Under the pieces are notes generated by a model that saw only the letters and a program-made list of their open reading frames with translations, searched no databases and had not been told where the DNA came from. The position numbers and the translations under genes are program-made. Shown in pieces: positions 1 through 12,800 of a DNA stretch of 64,000 nucleotides (position 1 is the stretch's first letter; each line of letters opens with the position of its first letter). Source of the DNA: Cruorifilaria tuberocauda (Eukaryota > Nematoda > Chromadorea > Rhabditida > Onchocercidae); the NCBI GenBank assembly GCA_013365365.1, contig JABVXU010000198.1, positions 1-64,000 on the forward strand, read 5' to 3'.

Positions 1-3000
1 AAGCTATTATCATAATCATTATTGACATTATTGAGGAATAAGGAATAAGAATGCAGTGAGCGTTGTTACTAAAATATCGGAATGAATCGGAATAATCATT
101 GTAATTGAGGAAAGAGGAAAAAAGTGAAACATATGCTATACTGGAATGAATCAATAAAAATACAATCATACTTACTAATAGTTACTAAGTTATCAAATGC
201 ATTTTAGTAAATGCTTTTATCACAGCCATAATTGCTTACTTTTATTGCGTATGATCAAAAATCAATTATAATAATCTCGTTTGATTATGATTACACGTTT
301 GTACTTTGGTCCGTTTAATAATAATTCATTTACGATGTTAATTTATTGATTCAATCTTTATTACAAGGGGAAAATTTATAATAGAATTTTTGCGCTAATA
401 AATCCTATCAATGTTTGAAAACTTGAATTTTTTAAAATAAATTATATTATAATAATATTACAATTATTTCAATATATAGTAAATAAATGAAAATAAAATT
501 GTCATATGATGGTATTAGACTGAAATAATAGTAAGCAGATCAATTCTAGCTTAATTTAATTAAATTTGATTAATTTAGATTTTCAATATTTGATTTAAAG
601 CTATTTACTAATTACCAAATTCTACAATAATAGGTTATAACTGAAGTGAAAAAAGTGAATAACATATGAAACCATATTAAAATATTATTAGAAAGAAAAT
701 GAAATGCTTGACATATTAGAATTTATTTCTTTTATTTGATTTGAAATTATAAAATGAAATCAATTGAAGGAAAATTTAAATTAATCATTCGTTGTATGAT
801 TGAATGGTACGAAAAATGTTTTCTGTTTTATTTTTATTGAATGCATCAAAAACAGTTCAGAGAAATGACGTTTACAATTGGTACAAAATAATGAATGAAC
901 TACTTGACGTGAAATGAATTGATAATGTTCGTTAAACGCAGAAAATACAGAAAGAAGAAAGAGGATGGGAATTAAAGAAAAAATTCAAAACAAGCATGAG
1001 ATGACAAAAAGACGTACGTGAGTGACAAAATAGACGTGTTAACGGAATATTAGAAAAGAAGAACTACTTCTTGATTTGAATTTATCATTGGAAGAAAATA
1101 ATTGAATGATATGATAACTGTGATGTGACATCACCTTCTTCGATCACTTCTAAAACATGCATTGTATGAACTGTTAAGATGTGATAAATTAGCTAGCAAA
1201 CAAAAGTAATGTACAGATAAAAGGAATTGAAAGGAAAAACTGTTCCGTCAATTTTCTTTCCTCAACAAATCTACTTCAACTATCCTGAAATCCTAAAACT
1301 AATCAAAAAAGAAGGAAAATAAGAAAGGTCGATATGATATCACTACAAAAATTGTTCTCATTTTATGACGTCAGAATAAATTGTTTTAAAATTTGTGTAA
1401 TGTGATGAGAAATAACGGAAGAGAAAATATATCTGTGCTAATTGTAATTATTAATTAATTAATTTATACATGTCTTAAAATTATGCTCCTTTTCCTTTTG
1501 CTATTTCATAGGTAAATAATGGGGAAATGACAGAAATGAAGAAACTTTATTGTGAACGTTTGTTTTATTTTCAAACTGAAAAAAAATTGTTAGCTTTTTT
1601 TCAAAATTGAATTTCAATTTTTGTGAATTTCTTTGTTTTTTTATTTCATAACAATATATTACGTGGCAGTAGTCAAGATTTTATTTACTTTGTCTGTGCA
1701 CAAGAAAAATTGCATATTCGTTGTTTATAAATTGCAATTTTATTTTGAAAAAGTTTGAACAAGAAATTGCATGAATAAAGTTTTTTAAATTTCGAAAAAC
1801 GCTATTCATTTATACAAATGCTTCATATTGTAAATGAAAAAGAAAAACGAATCATTAAAACTGTTGATTTTTGACAATAGCCATATGAAATGCATCTTTT
1901 TTTGAAAATACATTTGCAAATATAATGATAAAAATTTCTGCATATATGTTTCAGGATACATTACCTTCATACTTTAAAAAATTTTTACTAAAGTTTTTTA
2001 TGCATATCTTATTGTATAATTGTTTATTTCAAAAATCTTGATTGTTTATTTCAACAAAATTCAGTGTCTAAATAATAATAGTAATAAAAATAATGATAAT
2101 AATAATAATGATGATAATAATAATAATAGTAATAGTGAAATAAAGTATGAACTCCTTCATTGTTAAATTTAAATTAGCAGTCTATTTAAAAATACAATTT
2201 CGAAGAAAAAATAAATTTCAAAAAAAAACCGCTGTTACGGTATACGATGAGAAACATTATACATGCATAACTGCAGTTAACATTTTTCAGGATGAAATAT
2301 ATATGACATTAATCTAACTTTGAATTTGAAACTCTAAAAAAAATTTTTCATGCAACAAAAAAAAATCGAAAGACAATTGGATATCAAAGAGAATCACAGG
2401 CAGTAAACTGATGAAACATATCAAATAATGCACATTTTGGTGAGTAAAATATAAGTGAAACAATCCAAAATTTCAAATTAAAAGGCAAAAATTAAATTAA
2501 GCCACTTGTCTTGATTGATAGATTAAACAAATTTGAAGGACATGTGTGAAAAATTAAGCACTCCAAAATAAAATTTAATACTTGTTTTCTTTTTTCAATT
2601 CATTTATTTATTTCTCCTAATTATAAAAATGAAAGACTATTTTGCCTCATCTTCATTATCATTATCATCAGCATCAATATCATTCCTATAATACTGATAA
2701 CGCTAGCTTAATAATATTTATCATTTCTTAAAAATAATTTTGCTAATTTATTTTTTATTAAATAAATTTCATCCCTAATTTTATTTTATTGTAATAAAAA
2801 AGGAATGATTAATTGTTATCAAAATATTGAACAAAGGACAGTAATTATATAATTAAATAGTTATCTACATTTTTTTGGAGTAGTTCATCAAATCTTTCAT
2901 AAAGTAAAGGCAACTTCACTATTACTAATAAAAGTCAAATTATTATTACTGCACAAACATAAATATTGCACCAAAAAAAAAGAAAAATGAAAGTCTTGGG

Positions 3001-3814
3001 GGCAAAAAATGAATTAAAACAAACACATGATACAAATTTAATTGGTAATTAATTAATTAATAGAAACATGCTTTCTCTAACAAAAAAAACATAAACTGGT
3101 GCCTTCTCGAACATAAAAAAATCATAAACTAATTAAAAGAATATGATTGTTGAAATGGGATGTGTTTGCAGATTTTAAGAAATTTTCTAAGAGAATCCTT
3201 ATTTGGCTGAAAACATAATTTGAAAATTTTATTTGAAAACTGCATTTCAACGATAGGTATACACATCTCTTATTCAATATCATCTGCCATTAATATTAAC
3301 TTCATATTTTGTCATCTTTCATAACTTTCCAATCAATTTTTGAATTTTCTGTTTTTATTTATTGCTTCTAAGTTTTAAGAATCCTACAAAACAGTATTTC
3401 GCTACTTTTCTTCATAATCTTCGATGATTCTATAACTTAGAATTCGAATCGACATTCCTCAAATTCATTTCTCCTCCCCTAAATTTATTTTCTTTCCTTT
3501 TTGAGTTTCGAAAAACTGAAAACATTGAAATGAAAGAATTACTAGCATATTTCCATTTTAATGAAAGTGAAAGTGAAGCCATGATACTTCCTATCGACGA
3601 GGTAAACAAATTAGTAGACGAACTGAAAACAAATGAAGTAAACTGAAAAAGGTAAACATAAGTCAATGAAATTCGACAAAAAAACAAGACAATAATTTTC
3701 AATTTAATTTAAATGAGTGAAAGAAAGAGAAATGCAAGAAAATATGCAATGATGAGCAGAGTTGAAACAAAATGCTTTAAGATAGTAGAAAAGAGAAAGG
3801 ATGCAACGATAGAA
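1..3814. other. AT-rich intergenic DNA, no gene seen
   Basis: This stretch is very A+T-rich, with many homopolymer runs and short (AAT)n/(AATG)n-like simple repeats around 2080-2140. I found no open frame with splice-flanked, protein-like composition on either strand. The right end should contain the 3' untranslated region of the minus-strand zinc-finger gene, whose stop codon is at 3815-3817. Confidence 0.6.
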
Positions 3815-6800
3815 TTATCGGAGAAAAGTCGTCTTTAGGATATCATTTAAATAAAGAGCTACAGCTTGCGCATTAGTTGCTTGGTCAGCTTGCATAAATG
3901 CCAATGTTTTCTCCTGACATTCCAATATTTTTCGTTGCAAAATTTCATTTTGTTCTCTTAAAAAGCGACCTTCTTGCTCGTATTGTCGTGCAGAATTCTC
4001 GGATGCTGTTACACGGGTACTAAAGCGAATCGCATCTGACTAAAATATAATAATGATTTATTATGAAATGACATAAAATCTTTTCCTCTAAATAATTATC
4101 AAAATTAATAAAAAAACTAAATTCCATGTTTCATCATTATATACATGTATAACAAACAACATAATTTTCATCTAAATAAAACAAGGAGTAAAATTAATTG
4201 ATAATAAAGCAGTACTTATTCTATCTATTTCCATAATTTCAAATTAAAAAAATTGTGCATATGGCAGAAAAAAGGGACGACGTAAGAACAGATAGTTTGA
4301 AAAATTTTTAAACTCATCCAAAAAAGTAATTAAAAAAACTTTACTTGGAGAGTAGCAGTTTTTCCTTCCAAATAACGACATCTATTCTCCGCCATTGCCA
4401 GTTTTCCCCTATAAATTGCACATTCATAGCATTCTCGAGATGCGGATGGTGATGTACCATTACTTATGCTGCTATGAGTTTCAGATGGTGATATATGACT
4501 TTCAATCGGATCTGATGATTCGTTTATTGCATGCTGTCCTTTATTACCATTGATATTATTGTTATTGTTGTTGTTGTTGATAATAATACCTTCAGTGCTA
4601 TTGTTCTGCAAATATATAATAATTATAAAAATATATCAATTTTAAAAATAAATTTGTTTCAACTGCAGTGATATAAGATGACAACTTTGGAAGCCTCAAA
4701 AAAGAAAAATATTTTACTATAAAAAAATTAATATAAATAATCACAAATTAAATTAAACTTCTTCACTAACTGTTAATTAGTTTCTATCAGAAGAATAATA
4801 AATATGACATCATCTCCTAGTTAGGAATCAAATTATTCAAAAGCCATCGCTCAAAAAATATATTAATATCTTACTTTAGTAGAACAATTATGTCATGAAT
4901 CTAGTCTATTTAGAAATTAGTATAAAAAGTTTACCAAATTATAATTACACTTACCGAAATACCATTCAGAAAGCTTTTGCATTCATCGTTCTTCAGTACT
5001 ATGCTACCATTCTTTGACGAGCTATTTATTGCTGAACGTAAATTCGGCATTGTTTTAGATGAAACAATTCCAATAGCAGCATTAGAAGCTGGCCTCAACA
5101 ATGATTCATGCAGGATTCTGAAGACAATTTTCATTAATACATTTTTTACACATACACAATCATATATATACATATTTCTGTAAAAAATGTACAAGAAGCT
5201 TTAATAAAAATTTAAAATTTTAAAATTGAATCTGAAGGCATGCTTTTTATCATCAGCAATCTCATTTGCGCTTTTAGGTCGTTCGATGTTACTGTTGTTG
5301 CTATCATTATTATCGTTATCGTTAGTATTATTCTCTTCACGATTCACTGATGTTTCTACTTTTGTTATTTTTATATGCTTTCCGTTTAATTCTACCTGAA
5401 AACATATCAATAATGATAACTGCTACAAATATTAATTCGATAATTTCAATAAATGATAAAAATTTATTTTTTGATCTAATAAACAAGAAAGAAAAGATGA
5501 AATTATTCAAATTCCAATCTTTAACAGATAATAGAGATAATATAAATATCTCCCTTTTCATTCTACATTTGTAATTACAAATCTCATCTCCTTCATCATT
5601 TTTAGCCTTATAATTCATTCACGGTAATGAAAAAGATTCTTAGCATAACTGATCTCGAATTAATTCGAATAATTCACTAATTTTTATTAATTATAAGCTA
5701 TCCTCATTTGAAATTTGCTGCCTGACAATGTTACATGCCGAAATGATACCATCAAACTCATCATTTAAATTTTCATTATTATTCACATTTTTTTTATTCC
5801 TTCTAATAAATAAAGGAAAAACGAAGCAATACAATACAATGTGCGAATGATCTAGATCGTTGCTATTACTATCCGTTATCATATCATCGTCACACTCTTT
5901 ATCAACATTAATTTCGTCTTCTTCAGCAACTAAGTTCACATCAGAATCTTTTGATGAACATATATCCAACGGATTCCCACCACTTGCATCTATGATAAAA
6001 TAATAAATTCATTTAATTTCAATTCTCAGGATAATAATATTAAAAAATTCATAGAAACAAAAATTTATGAATTTCATATGTATTATTAGTCGTTAATAAC
6101 TGCTTCCAATCTTCTCTATACTAAATAACTGAAAGGAACAAATTTCCACTTGATTGATCTAATTTTGGATAAGTTGAAAGCCATGCGGCAAGACCAAAAC
6201 TGGATTGCGCAACCAAATTATTTAACATTAGGCGTTCACGTAATTTTGACATTAAATCATCAACATGTGTTCCACTTCCGGATGCATCTCGCAGAAGAGC
6301 CATTGATGGAAATAAGGTTGCTGCTGCCGCTTGCAATGCTACAAGAGTAATCATTAAATATAGAAAAATATGGATGATAGGTTTTGAATCCGATAATTCA
6401 TTCCAACAACTTACAGGTTTGTTCGGCAAGACTAACTGCTTGTTGAGGTGCAAGGCCAACTAATGAATGCAGCTGTAATGGAGCAAATGGATTTGTTGCT
6501 GGAACACGTGGTTGCGGAACGTGAAGCGTTGATAGCTGCGGTGAATGACGTCCTTTTTCAGTCAATCCGCTCTGACCAGTTAAGTTTTCATTTTGTTGTT
6601 GCTGTTGCTGCTCCGGCTGATGTTGATTTTGATGTGTTGCAGGTGGATTACCTTTACCGATCACTGGTACCGATATCGTTTTACCTTCTTCTTTTGCCTA
6701 AAAATTGAAAACCTTATTCAAATCAAATATTAATTTATTCATAACATTCAAAATTCTTAAAAATAAATTTTCACTAATTTCACTTTTTTCACTTTATTAT

Positions 6801-9800
6801 CAGTAAAACTATCTTATCAAATAAAGCTATCTTATTGCTTTATATAAATTATATGCTTCGGAATAGTGCTTGCTATATTAATTTTACTTCTCACAATTTC
6901 TTTATTGCTACATACTAATTAAAATTAAATCTTGACATTTCCAAATTTTCATATTTATATGAAAATATTCACCATAATTAATTTTGAAAATTAAGTTAAA
7001 GTACCTGCATATGCATATGTAAACTTGTCTTATCCGGGAAAGCCCAATTACAGCAACGGCACATGAACATACGCGAAATTTGATGCTGCTTATACATATG
7101 CGCTCGAAGTGTTTCATTGCCTATGCATTGAGTAGATTGAATAGATGTAAATAGTGATATTGAAATTACAAATTAATATCAATAATTTCTTTTGATAGTT
7201 CTAATTAATTGAAAAAATTCAAAAGAGTTAACTTATTTCATTAAAAAAGAAGGAAAAAATTGACTATAATTTCTCTTCTATTTAAAAAAGATTTTGGAAA
7301 AATTTAAGCTTAATATCTATCCTTTCTGTTCTCCTTTCCTTCATATTATTAGCTCAATTAATATAGGGATTAAAATAATGCAATAAATGAATTGCTTATA
7401 TTGTAAATTTCCATTCAACCTTTTGATATTCCTATTACGTATTGATAGTAAAAAAATCACAGTTGTATACATTCCGCGGAACTTCTGATGAAATATGAAC
7501 TCAAAAAAAGGGAATATTAGATGGATATATATGTTCAATTCTTTGATACATTTTCCTTTCTCTTTTCTTTTTCTCAACCAAAGTAAATAAAATGTATTTA
7601 GCAGAATATTTCTTATTAAAATGATAGTAATTTATTCTTTCTCCACATTCTAACTAAGTAATAAAAGTATGATAGTACAGTGACTAAGAGTGATCATTAG
7701 TAATAAGAAACATGAATGTAAGTCTTAATATTATTTTAAAGTTGAAACATCACTATGAGATATAAATTCTACTAGTAGCAACTATTCATTAATTTTAATT
7801 GTTTTATATTCAATTTCACATTTTGAAGTTTAATTATAGGGTGTTATCGTAATGAGGATGTGAAAAAAAAATGAACGCATAAAATGTAAGAAATTATTGG
7901 TGGAAGAATTTTGACGAATAATTCAATTTTTATCAAAAAATAAAATCAAAAATTGAATTGGAAACTATTCGTCATACACTTTTCTTCTTTATGAAAAGTA
8001 GTACATTGATGAATAGTTTCCAATTCTCTTTTTCTTATCTCTTTTTTCCTTTAAATCTGCATTTGTTTCGCTGTTTTTTTTTTGTCTTTAAAGAAAACAG
8101 AGAGAAATTGAATTCATTCATCCACTATCTAATTATTCATATTCCTACTCTCAGGAATTATTCGAGAGAGACTCGGGAGTAAATGTGGGATTTCTCGTAT
8201 TTCTGTCAATCCAAATTAACTACTAATATAATTCATATAAGAGTATGTTCAGTCTAAAATTCGTTATTCATCTCTTTATTTTCAAATTTTTTGGTTCTTT
8301 TCTTTGTTATTCATTCTTTCAGTTTTTCTATTTGTGACAAATTATGATGCTACTGAACGTTGACAACTGCTGTTGCTATTTTTTGATAAGATGACAATTA
8401 ATCAAGTTTAATTACTGTCTCTTACAATATATTACCGAACAAATTGTTTCGGCACATATCCTACAGCAGTAATGTGGAAGAATTATATGCAAAAAAATGG
8501 TAATTATTTATTCAAATCAATACAGTAAAAAAAATCCAATCCAATGAATTTCAAAGGAAAATTTGCAATAAAGTAAATATTCGTGAAGCGATAATTAACT
8601 CACATCTTTCAAGCTATTATATTTATAATGGAAAAAAGTATCCGTCAACCGATTAATCAGCACAATAAAAATGACGGATTATTTTGCTTGTCTTAAAATT
8701 ATACTGAAATTAAAAAAAAAGACTTACCAAAATAAAATCATTCTTTGCTGAAAATGAAAGGAAAGTATCAAACAACACAGGGAGAAATAATCAAAAAAGA
8801 AAAAAGGAAATAAGTGAATCGGCGGAAGTAATAATTGAGACTTGAAGAAAATTATTGTAATGAATTGCAGAAAACTATCCATTGATTTTTACTGAAGCAA
8901 ACTTAATTTTCAACTTGAATTCAATTTTAATTTCATTCTGGTATGACAATATTACCATTAAGCAAAATTAGTAACCGAAAAGAATTTAAACCAGTAAATT
9001 TTGACAGGATTTTCTCCTTAAAAATTAAAAAATGATAAAATATGACACCGATGACAGTTTAGATGGAAAGTTCAATGTAAAAATAAGAATTTAAAGAAGA
9101 GAACAATAATCGGTTTCACTTATTTCGGTAAAAAAAGAAATAAAAAACTGAAGAATGTTTTCTATGTGCAAAATTAAACTTTTTTATCGAATAAAAAAAC
9201 AAAAAAGATAGAGAAAGAGAACGGGCTATGCCTAAATTATGCAGAACTCATTATAACAGCGATAAACTGATTTTTATTTCATCATATAATTTATTTAAAC
9301 AAAATTAAGTTATCAAGCACAAAAAAAGGAACGCTTCGCTAAGTTTATTAAGAAAATTTTAAAAATTAAAATTCTTTACGCTACATTAACTACATTAACA
9401 GTAATAACTATGAAGACAAGTTTATTGAATTAATTTAAACTTAGTTTCATCGACTCAAAATTTTTCTTCTAAACTAGAAATTATCCAGCTAAGCAATTAT
9501 TACCAATCATTTAGCGGGTTGGAAATTAAATTAAATTGGAAGTTATACTGTTTCATTTACTCACTGAACTTTGAAGTGCATTATATAAAAGCAATACATA
9601 AAATTGCAAATTAATTCTAGATACTCATGAAGAAGTAGGAAAAATGATCAATAATTGATATTGAAAATAGTACACCTTTTTTAAATACAATCAGGTAAAA
9701 AGGATTTTTTAAACTTCTATCTCAGATACAGAAAAGCAGGGAGAAAGAGAAATGAAGAAGAAAGTAAGGTATTCGAAATGATGTCATTTGCTTTGGATTT

Positions 9801-12800
9801 ATAGAAAAGATATGTAAGGAAAAGTTGTAAAATAAAGTATAAATGAAATTACCCCGTTGATGTATGATTGTTGTAGCGTGTTGTGGTACAATCAGATGAT
9901 TATCGTTAGTCGTCCGTTCCGTTGTACTACTTGATGTTGTCAATTCCATATAATTTGTTGAATGGTTATGTGATACGGTACAATTTGTCATATTTGCCAT
10001 TTTTAAAGTTCGAAAATTATTAAAATCCCTCGTATTTCCACGCAACTGTTGCTGTTGCTGTTGCTGTTGATGATGATGATGATGATGGTGTTGCGGATCA
10101 CCACGAAGTTTACGTTTACGAGATCCAGCAAAACCAGCCCATTCATATGCTCGAAGATATTCATGTTTCCGTTGTAAAATTCGGCAAACATTACTTTTAG
10201 CAATAGAATAACGTTCCGCAATACTTGCTTGACTCATTCCTGCATTCTCCTCCGCTAAACGAATCAACTGAACTTTTTCTTCGAGCGTTAACTCCTTGTA
10301 TGGCTTCTTTTTACGTCTTTCAGTTGTTGTGGTAGTTGGAGTGGAGGAATCAACGGCCATTTCATCGATATGATGACGTCTTGACATAACGACCATTGCT
10401 GCTTCATCCGTTTTTGTTGTTGATTCAACGCATAATCCGACAGGTGATAAATTTCCCATAGATCGAGGTTTAACTGGTTGAAAAGCTCCAACGCTACCAC
10501 TACCACCATTACCACTACCGCTGTTACAACTACCACTATCATCACTATTACCGCTATTACCACGGTCACTACTACTGCCAGTATTACCATAACTACCATC
10601 AGTATCACCATCCTCATCTTTATTGCTTTTGTTATTACCGCTGCTCCCACTACTACTACTACTATTTGCATTTTGTAACATGGGAATTGATGACTGAAGT
10701 AATAATTTGTGTTGTTCCGATCGCAGAAGAATTATAATTTGTTTCGTTTCGCATCCAACCAAAAATAATTTATTGTATAACCTCAAAGGGAAACAGTTTT
10801 GTCCATGTACTAGACAATAATAATAATAATAATGAAATTTTTCAAGGTAGAAATAAGATAGGAAATTTGAATGAACATTAATATTTAAAATGAATAGATT
10901 TATAGGTTGAGCTATTGCTACTGCTACCGCTACCGCTGTACTCTTGTTGCTGTATGTTTCGATGAAAATTTTTTATAAGTAATCGTTGTAATAATAATAA
11001 TGGTAAAATAGTGATAAGTAGTAAGTAGTAGTAGTAGTAGGAATGAATGAGTGTCAAATGAAGTTGTAGTAATATAGATTACAGTATAAATAATTAAGGG
11101 GTGTAATTAATGATAAGGGAGAGAGAGAGAGAGAGGTAAAAGAAGGTAAGGAGTGTAAGATTAAGGTAAATGGATGAAAGGATGGATATGATGTGGATTG
11201 GATTGGATTGGATGAAGGAGTGGTGGATGGATGGATGGATGAGTTGATGAAGGGGTGAACGGAGAGATGGGCGGAAAGAGAAGAGTAAAAGTATGTATGT
11301 TGGAAAGGAAAGGGGTGGGGTGGGGCAAGGGGAAAGTGAAGATGAAAGTGAGATTTTCAGGTGACAGTGACATGATTTAACGGATGAAGGATGAAACGGT
11401 AAACTGAGACAAGAAAGATAACAGAATGAAAATTATTGTTTGTTTGCTGTTGTTATTGTTGTTGTTTTGTTATTGTTATTGTTCTGGCTTCTCTCTAACT
11501 CTTTCTTTAATCACATAGAAAAGAGAAAGAACAAGAAAAAAAGATATTTCACTTAATTTGCCTTGCAGTATTTTTTCAAAAAAAAATATATTTCTCAATG
11601 GAAGCGAAACAAATAATCTATCATTTTTCTAAAAAACATTCTAGTAAATTGTATAAAGAACAAAATAAATTTAATGGAGAAAATGAAATGAAAAATATTC
11701 AATGTATGGTATATGAAATATTATAGATAACGATACTTTTGATAATCATAATAATAATTTTAACGATAACGGCAAGAAATTAAATGTAAATGGGAAAGAA
11801 TGAATATAAAAAAAGGTTGCAATAATTCCACCGATACTATTGAATATGATTGGAAATGAGTGGAGGAATTTGTACACAGACGGATAGATGGACACGAATG
11901 AATAAATGAATGATGAAATAAATGCACTGGATGGATTAGGCAAAAAAACACTGTAAGACATTTTTTAAAACTGAGTGAAATCTCTTATCACTGCTATTTA
12001 TTTTCATGAAAAATAGAAGAATTCCTATCATCTGATTTATGTGTGCAGTAATTCTGTAAATTAACTGAATAATTCTTAAATTTGAAATAATTAAAAACAA
12101 ATTTAGCTAATTCATTGTTTGTTTTTCTTTAAATCATTCTTCTAATTACAATTGTTATCAAAGATAATAGGAATGAGGTGATATTAGTTGTGATAGTTAT
12201 GATAGTAATGGTTGTAGAAGAATAACAATGAATAAAATGCTTTGTTGTTATTGTTATTTATTATTAACGATGTTGTTGTTAGGTAGACAATGATCATTAA
12301 ACTTGGACCAAAAAAAAAAATCCTTACTGTCCTTCATGTTTGAAACGAATCAGCAAAATATATTTTCAGCAAAACAGCATTGCAGTTAATACAGAACACG
12401 GAGATAAAAAAAAAGATTTTGAACATTTTAATGGAACAAGTTTTCATATCGGAAAAGAAATAATAATAGAAATTGGAAAAAAATAGAAAGAAGAGGTTAT
12501 TTCTAATTCTTTTTTCTTTTCAAGAACGATGGATTGATGAAAAGTTTTTTCAGAAAGAAAAAAGAATGAAAGAAAGAAAAACGAACAATGAAAGTGGCTC
12601 ACATCCAATTAGGCTTTTTTTCTTGCAAAAACTAAATGAGAAAAAAAGTAGAAAATGAAAAGGGAAAATTGGTTTGTTCTTGTTTTTTTTCTTTTTGTTT
12701 TCAGTCTTTTTCTATTTATTGTTTGTCATTTTGTTTGTTGCGATGAAATTACACATAGGTAGAGCACGCATTTTCCTTCTTACTCTCCTTTCTTTTTTTT

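Noticed and set aside
8730..8749. 20-bp microexon-like segment on the minus strand with TTTTCAG and GTAAGTC ends
   Set aside because: Its length breaks the phase between the neighbouring exons and it adds no recognisable sequence.
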